Assembly: GCA_021372245.1 (NCBI GenBank)
Contig: JAJFUV010000088.1
Location: 1 to 54,930 of the forward strand
Source: Terriglobales bacterium
Lineage (GTDB): Bacteria > Acidobacteriota > Terriglobia > Bryobacterales > Bryobacteraceae
Direction: 5' to 3'
Length of the DNA stretch: 54,930 nucleotides
Program-made: the position numbers and the translations under genes
Notes under the pieces: model-generated
The model's input: the letters and a program-made list of their open reading frames with translations, nothing else
The model's database searches: none
What the model was told of the DNA's origin: nothing
Shown here: positions 8,747 to 16,997 of the stretch, piece by piece
Layout: every line of letters begins with the position of its first letter
Numbering within the stretch: position 1 is the first letter of the stretch

Positions 8747-10116
8747 TGCGAGCCTCAATCGTCGGAACGGGGTATGTCGGACTGGTAACCGGCGCATGCC
8801 TCGCGGAAAAGGGCTGCGGCGTGGTCTGTGTGGATATCGATCCAGAGAGAGTCGCCAGGGTGAACCACGGCGAATCGCCGGTGCATGAGGATGGGTTGCC
8901 CGAGTTGCTCAGAAGGAATGTGCCCGTTCGATTAACGGCCTCCGCCGACTGGCAGCGCGCGATCATGGACACGGACGTCACTTTCATCGCGGTAGGCACC
9001 CCACTCCGCGGAGATGAGATCGACTTGACGGCCGTCGAATCGGCATCCACAACGATCGGTGAGGCACTGCGGGCGAAAGACTCCTACCATGCCGTGATCG
9101 TCAAGAGCACTGTAATTCCCGGGACCACCGACAGTGTTGTACGGCCATTGCTGGAGCGGGCTTCCGGCAGGAAGGTCGGACGAGACATCGGTCTCGGCGC
9201 AAACCCTGAGTTCCTCACGGAAGGCACCGCGGTGGAGGACTTCCTGCATCCTGACCGAATCGTTCTGGGGGGCAACGATGACAGGACGCTGGATCTTCTG
9301 GAGAACCTGTACCGAGACTTCGAAGCACCCAAACTGCGGACCAACACCCAGACAGCGGAAATGATCAAGTACGCTTCGAACGCCCTGCTGGCCACGATGA
9401 TCTCCTTCGCAAACGAGATTGGCAATCTCTGTTCGGCCACGGGAGGCGTTGATGCCGTCGATGTCATGCGTGGTGTGCACCTTAGCCGCTATCTGAGCGC
9501 GGCGTTGCCCAACGGCAATCACTTCTTAGCGCCTATAACCAGTTTTCTGGAGTCCGGCTGCGGGTTCGGCGGGAGCTGCCTTCCTAAGGACGTTGGCGCG
9601 CTGATCGCTTATGGACGCAGGGCAAATCAACCCATGCGACTGCTGGAATCAGTGCTCCAGGTAAACAAGCAGCAACACCAACAGGTGCTTTCCCTGCTCG
9701 ACAAACACTTTCCTTCTCTGGCGGGTGTCCGGATTGCGGTTCTTGGTTTGGCCTTCAAGCCCGATACGGACGACGTGAGGGAGTCCCCGGCTATTCCAGT
9801 TATTCGCGAGTTACTCGCACGCGGCGCGCACGTGAGCCTTCATGATCCGGTGGCGAGCGGCGAAAGCCGCGGGCTGTTCGGCGGAGATGTCCATCTTTGC
9901 TGTGAGTTGAAGGACACTGTACGGCGCGCAGAAGCGGTCGTGGTGATCACGCGATGGAAAGAATACGAACAGCTTCCGGCGATTTTTGCGGAGCTGAACC
10001 GGGAGCCAGTTGTCGTGGATGGGCGCCGCATGCTCGACAAGCACAGATTCGCACACTACGAAGGCATCGGGCTGGGTACGCTCCCGCCCCCGGCCGGCCA
10101 GAAAGCGAGCCTCTGA
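8743..10116 (+). CDS. ugd: UDP-glucose 6-dehydrogenase (UDP-glucose/GDP-mannose dehydrogenase family)
   Basis: 457 residues, the normal family length. The N-terminal dinucleotide motif is GTGYVG (residues 8-13). The catalytic cysteine is Cys279 in GFGGSCLPKD. The C-terminal UDP-binding domain has LAFKPDTDDVRESPA. The reaction is two-step NAD-dependent oxidation of UDP-glucose to UDP-glucuronate. The upstream gene is UDP-glucuronate-decarboxylase-like and is joined by an ATGA overlap, so this pair can supply both UDP-GlcA and UDP-xylose. The downstream methyltransferase also starts on an ATGA overlap (10116). GDP-mannose dehydrogenase is the main alternative within the family. Confidence 0.92.
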   Translation: MMRASIVGTGYVGLVTGACLAEKGCGVVCVDIDPERVARVNHGESPVHEDGLPELLRRNVPVRLTASADWQRAIMDTDVTFIAVGTPLRGDEIDLTAVESASTTIGEALRAKDSYHAVIVKSTVIPGTTDSVVRPLLERASGRKVGRDIGLGANPEFLTEGTAVEDFLHPDRIVLGGNDDRTLDLLENLYRDFEAPKLRTNTQTAEMIKYASNALLATMISFANEIGNLCSATGGVDAVDVMRGVHLSRYLSAALPNGNHFLAPITSFLESGCGFGGSCLPKDVGALIAYGRRANQPMRLLESVLQVNKQQHQQVLSLLDKHFPSLAGVRIAVLGLAFKPDTDDVRESPAIPVIRELLARGAHVSLHDPVASGESRGLFGGDVHLCCELKDTVRRAEAVVVITRWKEYEQLPAIFAELNREPVVVDGRRMLDKHRFAHYEGIGLGTLPPPAGQKASL

Positions 10117-11432
10117 TGAATTGCAACGGGACTACACGCGATTCTGTGGCCGCCGCCAACCCGCAGGTGGCTGATACCTTGTGTCAGTCCGAAGGGGAAG
10201 GCAGCGCTCGGCAGCCGTGCTGCCGTTTCTGCGGTGCCGTACTGCGGCACACCTTCATCGACCTTGGCATGTCGCCGCTGTGTGAAAGCTACGTCAGCGC
10301 AGAGCGGCAGGATTGCATGGAGCCCTTCTACCCTCTCCACGTCCGCGTATGCGAGCAGTGCCTATTGGTTCAGTTGCCGGAGTATGTTCGCGCGGCCGAG
10401 ATCTACACGGAGTACGCCTATTTCTCTTCATACTCCACGAGCTGGGTTGACCACGCCCGCCGCTATGTGGACATGGTTACGGAACGCTTCGGCCTGAACG
10501 GCAAAAGCCAGGTGGTGGAGTTGGCGAGCAACGACGGTTACCTTCTCCAACACTTTGTCGCTAAGGGCATCCCGGTTTTAGGGATCGAGCCGGCCGCCAA
10601 CATAGCGCAGGCAGCCCTGAACAAGGGGATACCGACAGTGGTCAGGTTTTTCGGACAGGAAGCCGCGAAGGAACTGGCGTCACGCTGCTGTCCGAATTTG
10701 CTGCTGGGGAACAACGTTCTGGCACATGTCCCCGATATCAACGATTTCGTGGAAGGCATGCGCATTCTTCTGCCGCCAGAGGGCGTCATCACGATGGAAT
10801 TCCAACATCTGATGCGGCTCATGGAAGGAAACCAATTCGACACGATCTACCATGAGCACTACTCTTACCTGTCGTTTATGGTGGTGGAACGGATCTTCTC
10901 CGCACATGGCCTCACGATCTTCGACGTGGAAGAACTGGGCACGCACGGAGGATCGCTCCGGATCTTTGCCTGCCACGAGGGCCAACGGCCTGTGGGCGAC
11001 TCTGTAACCGCGATCCGGCAAATGGAAGAGGAAGCGGGATTCGCGAACCTGGCGCATTATTTCACCTTCGCGGAGCAGGTTAAGCAGGCCAAGTGGGCGT
11101 TGCTTGAGTTTTTGATCGCAGCCAGACGCGCCGGCAAGATGGTAGCCGGTTATGGCGCCCCGGGGAAGGGAAACACCTTGCTGAACTACTGCGGTGTGCG
11201 CACCGACCTGCTCGAATACACGGTGGACCGCAATCCTTACAAACACGGGAAGTTTCTTCCTGGGACTCGAATACCTATCTTTGCGCCGGAGCGAATCCAG
11301 GAAACGCGACCGGACTATCTGCTGATCCTCCCATGGAATCTCAAGAACGAAATCATGTCTCAGATGCGATGCGTGCGGGAGTGGGGCGGGCGGTTCGTCG
11401 TCCCAATCCCGCGCGTCGAAGTTTTCGACTAA
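10116..11432 (+). CDS. TylCIII-type sugar C-methyltransferase
   Basis: About 438 residues in the three-domain layout of NDP-sugar C-3 methyltransferases. It has an N-terminal zinc-binding part (Cys36-x2-Cys39, then CEQCLLVQL), a SAM-binding Rossmann core (VVELASNDGYLLQHF) and a C-terminal domain (VAGYGAPGKGNTLLNYCGV). The family's active-site motif YHEHYSY is intact. These enzymes put a methyl branch on the carbon next to the keto group of NDP-4-keto-6-deoxy sugars. I chose the ATG at 10116 because it overlaps the stop of ugd as ATGA; the open frame continues upstream but inside ugd. A cytidylyltransferase follows after 31 bases. No CDP-glucose 4,6-dehydratase is recognisable nearby. Confidence 0.87.
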   Translation: MNCNGTTRDSVAAANPQVADTLCQSEGEGSARQPCCRFCGAVLRHTFIDLGMSPLCESYVSAERQDCMEPFYPLHVRVCEQCLLVQLPEYVRAAEIYTEYAYFSSYSTSWVDHARRYVDMVTERFGLNGKSQVVELASNDGYLLQHFVAKGIPVLGIEPAANIAQAALNKGIPTVVRFFGQEAAKELASRCCPNLLLGNNVLAHVPDINDFVEGMRILLPPEGVITMEFQHLMRLMEGNQFDTIYHEHYSYLSFMVVERIFSAHGLTIFDVEELGTHGGSLRIFACHEGQRPVGDSVTAIRQMEEEAGFANLAHYFTFAEQVKQAKWALLEFLIAARRAGKMVAGYGAPGKGNTLLNYCGVRTDLLEYTVDRNPYKHGKFLPGTRIPIFAPERIQETRPDYLLILPWNLKNEIMSQMRCVREWGGRFVVPIPRVEVFD

Positions 11433-11463
11433 CCGGCGGAACGCAACTGAAGGAGGTCATCCT

Positions 11464-12378
11464 ATGAAAGTCGTGCTCTTTTGCGGAGGCTTAGGGACAC
11501 GCCTCGCGGAGTATTCTCAGACGCTGCCCAAGGCCATGGTTGAAATCGGTTATCGTCCGATCCTTTGGCACCTGATGAAATACTACGCCCACTACGGAAT
11601 AACCGACTTCATCCTGTGCCTCGGATACCGAGGCGATTGCATTAAGAACTACTTCCGGCACTATGACGAATGCCTGTCCAACGACTTCGTTCTCACGCGC
11701 GGCGGCCGTAAGGTCGCCTTGAAGAATCGAGACATTGACAAATGGAGTATCACGTTTGCGGACACCGGCCTCCAGAGCAATCTTGCCCAGCGACTGCGTT
11801 GCGTCGAGAAGTATCTGGGTGATGACGACGTGTTTCTGGCCAACTATTCCGACGGCCTGACGGACTTGCCGCTTCCGGCCTATCTGGAGTATTTCTGCCG
11901 AACGGGGAAAGTGGCCAGTTTTCTTGCGGTCCGCCCATCTCAAACGTTCCATCTCGTAAGCATCGACGAGGACGGGGCGGTGCAGGATATCCGTCCGGCG
12001 ACGGAATCAGATGTGTGGATCAACGGCGGCTTCTTTGCGTTCAGAAGGGAGATATTCAGCTACCTTCGCGACGGGGAAGACCTGGTAGACGGGGCTTTGC
12101 AGCGACTGCTTGTCGACAGGCAGCTTTCCGCATATCGCTACCGAGGCTTCTGGTCCTGCATGGACACGTTCAAAGAAAAGAGAGTGTTTGACGCGCTTTA
12201 CGAATCGGGCAGAATGCCCTGGGCGGTGTGGGAGAGCGCACGGCAGAACGGCCACGATCTACCGGCCAAACCACTGGGGTGGCGCAAGAGCGCCACGAGC
12301 AGTCAGGCGGCAGCACGCCAAGACAGGGGCGCCAAGGCCGCAGTAAGCGAATCTCGAAGCCGAACTCTGAGCGCCTGA
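11464..12378 (+). CDS. rfbF: Glucose-1-phosphate cytidylyltransferase-like nucleotidyltransferase
   Basis: 304 residues. The N-terminus FCGGLGTRLAEYSQTLPKAM is the nucleotidyltransferase signature, with MVEIGYRPILWHLMKYYAHY and ITDFILCLGYRGDCIKNYF in the order found in RfbF proteins. An NYSDGLTDL motif corresponds to the metal-binding aspartate region. It would make CDP-glucose from glucose-1-phosphate and CTP. A strong AGGAGGT at 11451-11457 precedes the ATG by six bases. The C-terminal 40 residues are a low-complexity, Ala/Arg/Ser-rich tail not typical of the family. Position between a C-methyltransferase and a PIG-L deacetylase suggests a CDP-sugar branch pathway. The nucleotide specificity is inferred from overall resemblance. 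Confidence 0.8.
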   Translation: MKVVLFCGGLGTRLAEYSQTLPKAMVEIGYRPILWHLMKYYAHYGITDFILCLGYRGDCIKNYFRHYDECLSNDFVLTRGGRKVALKNRDIDKWSITFADTGLQSNLAQRLRCVEKYLGDDDVFLANYSDGLTDLPLPAYLEYFCRTGKVASFLAVRPSQTFHLVSIDEDGAVQDIRPATESDVWINGGFFAFRREIFSYLRDGEDLVDGALQRLLVDRQLSAYRYRGFWSCMDTFKEKRVFDALYESGRMPWAVWESARQNGHDLPAKPLGWRKSATSSQAAARQDRGAKAAVSESRSRTLSA

Positions 12379-12383
12379 CGACG

Positions 12384-13052
12384 ATGTTCAACCTGCTGAT
12401 TAAGAATGGGACAAGCGAGCCGCTGCGGGTCTTGTGCCTCGGCGCCCATAGCGACGACATCGAGATCGGGTGCGCCGGTACGATCATGAACCTTATCCGG
12501 CGGTGCCCCGGGATACACATTGATTGGGTTGTGTTTGGCGCGCAGTTGCCTCAGCGGGCGAAGGAGGCACGTGCCAGCGCGGAGGTCCTCCTGAGGGATG
12601 TGAAACAGTCGTGCGTAGTCATCAAACGATTCCGTGACAGCCATTTTCCGAATGCCGCGGATAAGATCAAGGCGTATTTCGAGACCCTGAAAGGCACGGA
12701 CCCCGACGTGATCTTTACCCACCAACGGAACGACCTGCACCAGGATCACCTGACAATCTCAGAACTGACATGGCAGACATTCAGGGACCATTTTATTTTA
12801 GAGTACGAGATTCCCAAATATGATGGTGACCTAGGGGCTCCTAACCTGTTTGTCCACCTTTCTGAACCCGTCTTTAGGCGCAAGACTGCCCACATTCTCG
12901 AGCACTTCGACACGCAGACGGATCGCCATTGGTTCAGCAGGGAAACGTTTTCATCAATCGCGCGTCTTCGCGCGATTGAATCACGTGCACCCAGTGGATA
13001 CGCGGAAGCGTTCTATTGCCGCAAACTCGTTCTTAATGTGAAGGTCCAGTAG
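12384..13052 (+). CDS. PIG-L (LmbE-like) family deacetylase
   Basis: 222 residues from the ATG at 12384, five bases after the previous stop. The open frame extends upstream only as an overlap. The zinc-binding motif GAHSDDIEIGCAGT lies at about residues 20-33, and the second metal or catalytic region is THQRNDLHQDH (about 112-122). PIG-L enzymes remove N-acetyl or other acyl groups from sugars. It is the third member of a cytidylyltransferase, C-methyltransferase, deacetylase group. I infer a role in making or trimming a nucleotide-linked amino or branched sugar, not proven by sequence. Confidence 0.88.
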   Translation: MFNLLIKNGTSEPLRVLCLGAHSDDIEIGCAGTIMNLIRRCPGIHIDWVVFGAQLPQRAKEARASAEVLLRDVKQSCVVIKRFRDSHFPNAADKIKAYFETLKGTDPDVIFTHQRNDLHQDHLTISELTWQTFRDHFILEYEIPKYDGDLGAPNLFVHLSEPVFRRKTAHILEHFDTQTDRHWFSRETFSSIARLRAIESRAPSGYAEAFYCRKLVLNVKVQ

Positions 13053-13103
13053 GCGCGCGTTCTTACGTAGGCATTGTAGCGACAGGCTCTAGGACAGGAC
13101 GGC

Positions 13104-14000
13104 ATGATCTGTACAACCATTATTCCCACCATCAATCGGCCAACTCTGGAGCGAACAGTCAAGAGCGTTCTTGACCAGGGGCTGGATCCAACGCAACACG
13201 AAATCCTGATCTTCAATAATAGCGACAAGCAATTGCCCGAGGCGAACTGGTTGAGGTCACCCAAAATAAGAATCATTGAATCGCATTCCAATGTAATCGA
13301 CGCCAGCAACAGAGGCGGGGCGATGGCACGGGGAAAGTACGTCAACTTCCTGCACGACGACGACTATTTACTTCCTAATGCGCTGAACGGTCTTTTGGCT
13401 TTGGCGGAGTCATCCGGTTGCTCTTGGGTGTATGGCGCGTACGAACTTGTCGATGACACTACCAATGCTGTATCGCTGGTGCCTGCGAGAACGAGAGGGA
13501 ACATGTTCGCGTGGTTCATCAGCGGGGAAGGAATACACTTTGCATGTTCGGTCATTAGAAGGGACGTCTTCCTTCGAGCCGGAGGCTTGGACGCCACACT
13601 TATTGTCTCTCCTGACTCCGGTTTAATGTGTCAGGTAGCTCTGTTAGGCAACTTTGAATGCACTAGCCAGGTAGTGGCTGTTGTTAGGCGCTCAGGGGGC
13701 AGCGGGACGTCCATGAGGTTCGATCGCATCAAGCAGGATCATTGGAAGCTGCGTGAGAAGGCGCTTGATTCACCATTAGCGTCCCGTAGGATGTGGGATT
13801 CAATCGGACATCATGTTGTACTGCGCCAAAGGGCGTGTCGCGTGTACCTGGCGTCCAGTGTTCGTAATATGTTGTCGGGGCGTTTACGTGTAGCGGCCGG
13901 CCGGTTCGTGACCTTCGTGCGTCTAGCCGGCTCCTGTGTGTACGTGTGGAGCTTTTGGCGAGGGGTGATACGGAGGCCTCAGACCGGCGTCGATGCGTAA
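13104..14000 (+). CDS. GT2-family glycosyltransferase
   Basis: 298 residues with a GT-A fold. The N-terminus is CTTIIPTINRPTLERTVKSV; NFLHDDDYLLP (about 90) carries the acidic metal-binding residues, and VSPDSGLMCQVALLG follows in the acceptor region. The C-terminal 80 residues are basic and hydrophobic and may sit at the membrane. Its first 26 residues closely resemble a short remnant at 21084-21179, see that entry. Codon use looks somewhat less GC-rich than in ugd, by eye only. The sugar is unknown. Confidence 0.85.
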   Translation: MICTTIIPTINRPTLERTVKSVLDQGLDPTQHEILIFNNSDKQLPEANWLRSPKIRIIESHSNVIDASNRGGAMARGKYVNFLHDDDYLLPNALNGLLALAESSGCSWVYGAYELVDDTTNAVSLVPARTRGNMFAWFISGEGIHFACSVIRRDVFLRAGGLDATLIVSPDSGLMCQVALLGNFECTSQVVAVVRRSGGSGTSMRFDRIKQDHWKLREKALDSPLASRRMWDSIGHHVVLRQRACRVYLASSVRNMLSGRLRVAAGRFVTFVRLAGSCVYVWSFWRGVIRRPQTGVDA

Positions 14001-14040
14001 TGGATGCTCGTCATCTTGCTTGGGAAAGGGAGCAAGAAAA

Positions 14041-14961
14041 ATGAAGATCTTACTCACGGGAGGCGCTGGCTTCATCGGTTCTCATATCGTGGACGTCTAC
14101 TTGGCTGCGGGGCATGAAGTGTGTGTCGTGGACGACTTGTCTTCGGGATTTCGGCACAACATTCCTGCGGGCGTGCGACTGCATGAAGTGGATATCCGCA
14201 CTTCTCGATTGGCCGATGTCTTCGAAGCCGAGCGGCCGGAGGTCGTGAACCACCAGGCGGCGCGGGCAAACGTTCGCGAGTCGCTGGAGAAACCTCTGCT
14301 GTATGCAGACGTGAACGTCCTGGGCTCTGTGAATGTCCTGGAGTGCTGCCGGAGGTACGGCGTCAAAAAGGTGATCTACGCATCGACCGGCGGAGCGGTC
14401 TACGGCGAACCGCAGTACTTGCCAGTGACGGAAGCGCACCCCGTCAATCCACTGGACCCATACGGCGCAAGCAAGCACCATGTGGAGCACTACCTGCGTC
14501 TCTATAGGCTCAATTTCGGGGTCACGTTCACAGCCCTTCGCTATCCGAACGTGTATGGGCCGCGGCAGAATCCTCAGGGTGAGGCGGGGGTGGTTGCCAT
14601 CTTCGTTGGGCAGATGCTGGGAGGAGGCCGGCCCGTCATTCACGGGACTGGGGAGCAGCAACGGGACTTTGTCCACGTGTCGGACGTGGCGCGGGCGAGC
14701 GTGCTCGCGCTGGAGCGCGGGGACGGCGAGATCCTGAACATCGGCAGTGGCGTTGGCACGTCGGTCAACACGATATTCTCGATTCTTGCCAGACTTACCC
14801 ACTTTCGCGACTCAGCGAAGTATGGACCGGCAAAGGCTGGTGAGGTGTTCAAGATCTACCTCGACGCCAGCCGTGCTGCAAATAGTTTGGGCTGGCAGCC
14901 TCAAGTAGCCCTGGAGGAGGGCCTTGCCCAAACGGCGCAGCATTTCCTGCAGATGCGTTAG
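14041..14961 (+). CDS. NAD-dependent epimerase/dehydratase, UDP-glucose 4-epimerase-like
   Basis: Extended SDR of 306 residues. The TGGAGFIGSHI motif binds NAD at residues 6-16. The catalytic pair is Tyr141 and Lys145 in DPYGASKHH, and the upstream catalytic Ser/Thr region is YASTGGAVYGEP. LRYPNVYGPRQNP is the usual substrate-binding stretch of GalE-like proteins. I chose the ATG at 14041, preceded by a purine-rich GGGAGCAAG, because it begins directly at MKILLTGGAG; an ORF extension to 13993 would overlap the preceding gene. It probably interconverts UDP-hexoses. A second epimerase-like gene follows at 15030. Confidence 0.88.
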   Translation: MKILLTGGAGFIGSHIVDVYLAAGHEVCVVDDLSSGFRHNIPAGVRLHEVDIRTSRLADVFEAERPEVVNHQAARANVRESLEKPLLYADVNVLGSVNVLECCRRYGVKKVIYASTGGAVYGEPQYLPVTEAHPVNPLDPYGASKHHVEHYLRLYRLNFGVTFTALRYPNVYGPRQNPQGEAGVVAIFVGQMLGGGRPVIHGTGEQQRDFVHVSDVARASVLALERGDGEILNIGSGVGTSVNTIFSILARLTHFRDSAKYGPAKAGEVFKIYLDASRAANSLGWQPQVALEEGLAQTAQHFLQMR

Positions 14962-15029
14962 GAAGGAGTAGCTGTTGAAGAACGGCGAGTGACCGTACCG
15001 CAACCTCTTTCGCTGGAGACCGAAATCCT

Positions 15030-16052
15030 ATGAGTAACATCCTTGTAACCGGTGGTGCTGGATTCATCGGATCCCATGTCGCCGACCATCTCGTGCGGAA
15101 CGGACACGATGTGGTCGTACTCGATGACTTGAGTGGTGGGTTCATCGAAAACGTCCCGGCCAGAGCAAGCTTCATCCCTGGTAGTATCAACGACGTCGGA
15201 TTGATCGAATCGTTGTTTGAGCGAAAACGGTTCGATTATGTCTACCATCTTGCCGCCTATGCTGCCGAAGGGCTCAGCCACTTCATCAAGCGCTTCAACT
15301 ACACCAATAACTTGATCGGAACCGTCAACCTGATCAACGCGGCTATCAATACGAACGTGCGCTGCTTCGTGTTTACCTCCTCCATCGCGGTGTACGGCGC
15401 ATGTGAGGTGCTGCCCATGACGGAGGAATCGCCAGCGGTACCCGAAGATCCATACGGGATCGCGAAACTGGCTGTGGAACGCGAGCTGCAAGTGTGCAAG
15501 CGAATGTTCGACCTGAACTACGTGATCTTCCGGCCCCACAACGTATACGGAGAACGTCAGAACATTGGCGACAGGTACCGCAATGTGGTCGGGATATTCA
15601 TGAACCAGATTCTTCAGGACCGTCCCATGACAATCTTCGGCGATGGAAGCCAGATCCGGGCGTTCAGTTACATAGACGACGTGGCTCCCATTATTGCCGC
15701 CGCCTGCGAGGCGCCGGAGGCTTATAACCAGGTGTTCAATATCGGCGCCGACCAACCATACAGCGTCGCCGAACTGTCGCGGGCGGTCGCTAAGGCGATG
15801 GATGTTGATCCCAGGATTGTGCATCTGCCGGAAAGAAACGAGGTTCGGAATGCCTTCTCCTCGCATGAAAGAGTGCGGCGCGTATTCGGAGGGCACCCGG
15901 CGGCAAAATTGGAGACGGGCTTGGCGAGAATGGCGAGTTGGGTAAGGCAACATGGCGTCCGGAGCAGCCAGCCATTCAAGAACATAGAAATTGCCAAGAA
16001 CCTGCCCGAGGCTTGGCTGGACCGGGTCCACGAATCGGTCGTAGGGGCTTGA
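15030..16052 (+). CDS. NAD-dependent epimerase/dehydratase (UDP-sugar epimerase-like)
   Basis: Extended SDR of 340 residues with NAD motif VTGGAGFIGSHV (about 6-17), FTSSIAVYG for the catalytic serine region, and Tyr142/Lys146 in DPYGIAKLA. FRPHNVYGERQNIGD follows. It is related to the gene just upstream but not a recent duplicate; the C-terminus is about 30 residues longer, with IEIAKNLPEAW near the end. UDP-glucose/N-acetylglucosamine 4-epimerase activity is likely, other NDP-sugar epimerisation is possible. A GT2 gene follows 39 bases after the stop. Confidence 0.86.
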   Translation: MSNILVTGGAGFIGSHVADHLVRNGHDVVVLDDLSGGFIENVPARASFIPGSINDVGLIESLFERKRFDYVYHLAAYAAEGLSHFIKRFNYTNNLIGTVNLINAAINTNVRCFVFTSSIAVYGACEVLPMTEESPAVPEDPYGIAKLAVERELQVCKRMFDLNYVIFRPHNVYGERQNIGDRYRNVVGIFMNQILQDRPMTIFGDGSQIRAFSYIDDVAPIIAAACEAPEAYNQVFNIGADQPYSVAELSRAVAKAMDVDPRIVHLPERNEVRNAFSSHERVRRVFGGHPAAKLETGLARMASWVRQHGVRSSQPFKNIEIAKNLPEAWLDRVHESVVGA

Positions 16053-16091
16053 GACTGACGGTTTTCTGCACGCTTCAGTGGTCACCATAAC

Positions 16092-16997
16092 ATGCCGGAA
16101 CCACGCATTACCGCGCTGATACTAAACACCAACCGCCGGGAGGACACGCTCGCCTGCCTGGCATCTTTGGTCATTGGCACATATAAGAATCTCAGAATCA
16201 TTCTGCTTGACAACAACTCGACCGACGGTACGGTGGAGGCTGTCGAGGAGCGCTTCCCGGACGTGAATGTTCTCAAGTTGAAGGAAAACCGCGGGTATGC
16301 CGGCAACAACAACGTCGGCATTGGAGCCGCCATAAACGGGGGTGCCGACTGGCTGTTTGTGCTGAATGAAGATACTGTTGTTGATTCTGACTGCGTGGCC
16401 CGCTTGGCCGCCGCCGGCGAAAGTGATCCGACAATAGGCATTGTTGGGCCAACGGTATATCATCACAACGAGCCCAACATCATTCAGTCCGCCGGTGGAA
16501 TCATCGGACCGTACTGGGAATCACTTCACCTGAACAGGGACGAGCCGAACCTCAGCCACAATCTTGAACCGCGCCCGGTGGATTGGATTTCCGGATGCGG
16601 GATCATGGTTCGCCGACAGGTCGTCGAGGATGTCGGGGCGATTGACGAGAGGTATTTCTACTATTGGGAAGAGACGGAGTGGTGCATCCGGGCCCGGCGG
16701 GCGGGTTGGCGCATCCTACATGTGCCGGCCGCGAAGCTCTGGCACAAAGGGGTGCAGCGCGACTACCGGCCGCCTGCGTCCGTCACGTACTATGCGACAC
16801 GGAACAGGCTGCTGACATTGGCGAAACACCGCGCTCCGCTGACCGTCTGGATTGGAGCCGGGGCTCAAATCGTCCGGACTCTGACAAGTTGGGCGATCCG
16901 GCCGCGATGGAAATGCATGACTGCCCACAGGCACGCCATGTGGCGCGGCGTCGTGGATTTCCTGTTCCGACGTTGGGGAGGTCCGGTTCAACTATGA
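16092..16997 (+). CDS. GT2-family glycosyltransferase, rhamnosyltransferase-like
   Basis: 301 residues. Features are ILLDNNSTDGTVEAV (DNxS/T motif), LKENRGYAGNNNVGIGAAI, FVLNEDTVVDSD as the acidic metal-binding motif, and YYWEETEWCIRARRAGW, typical of WbbL-type rhamnosyltransferases. The arrangement closely matches the GT2 half of the fusion protein at 35438. The stop codon is in an ATGA overlap with the next gene (16994), so the two proteins are probably made together. Confidence 0.9.
   Translation: MPEPRITALILNTNRREDTLACLASLVIGTYKNLRIILLDNNSTDGTVEAVEERFPDVNVLKLKENRGYAGNNNVGIGAAINGGADWLFVLNEDTVVDSDCVARLAAAGESDPTIGIVGPTVYHHNEPNIIQSAGGIIGPYWESLHLNRDEPNLSHNLEPRPVDWISGCGIMVRRQVVEDVGAIDERYFYYWEETEWCIRARRAGWRILHVPAAKLWHKGVQRDYRPPASVTYYATRNRLLTLAKHRAPLTVWIGAGAQIVRTLTSWAIRPRWKCMTAHRHAMWRGVVDFLFRRWGGPVQL

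Noticed and set aside
14958..16088. 376-codon open frame on the minus strand
   Set aside because: Antisense to the epimerase at 15030, which has complete catalytic motifs.
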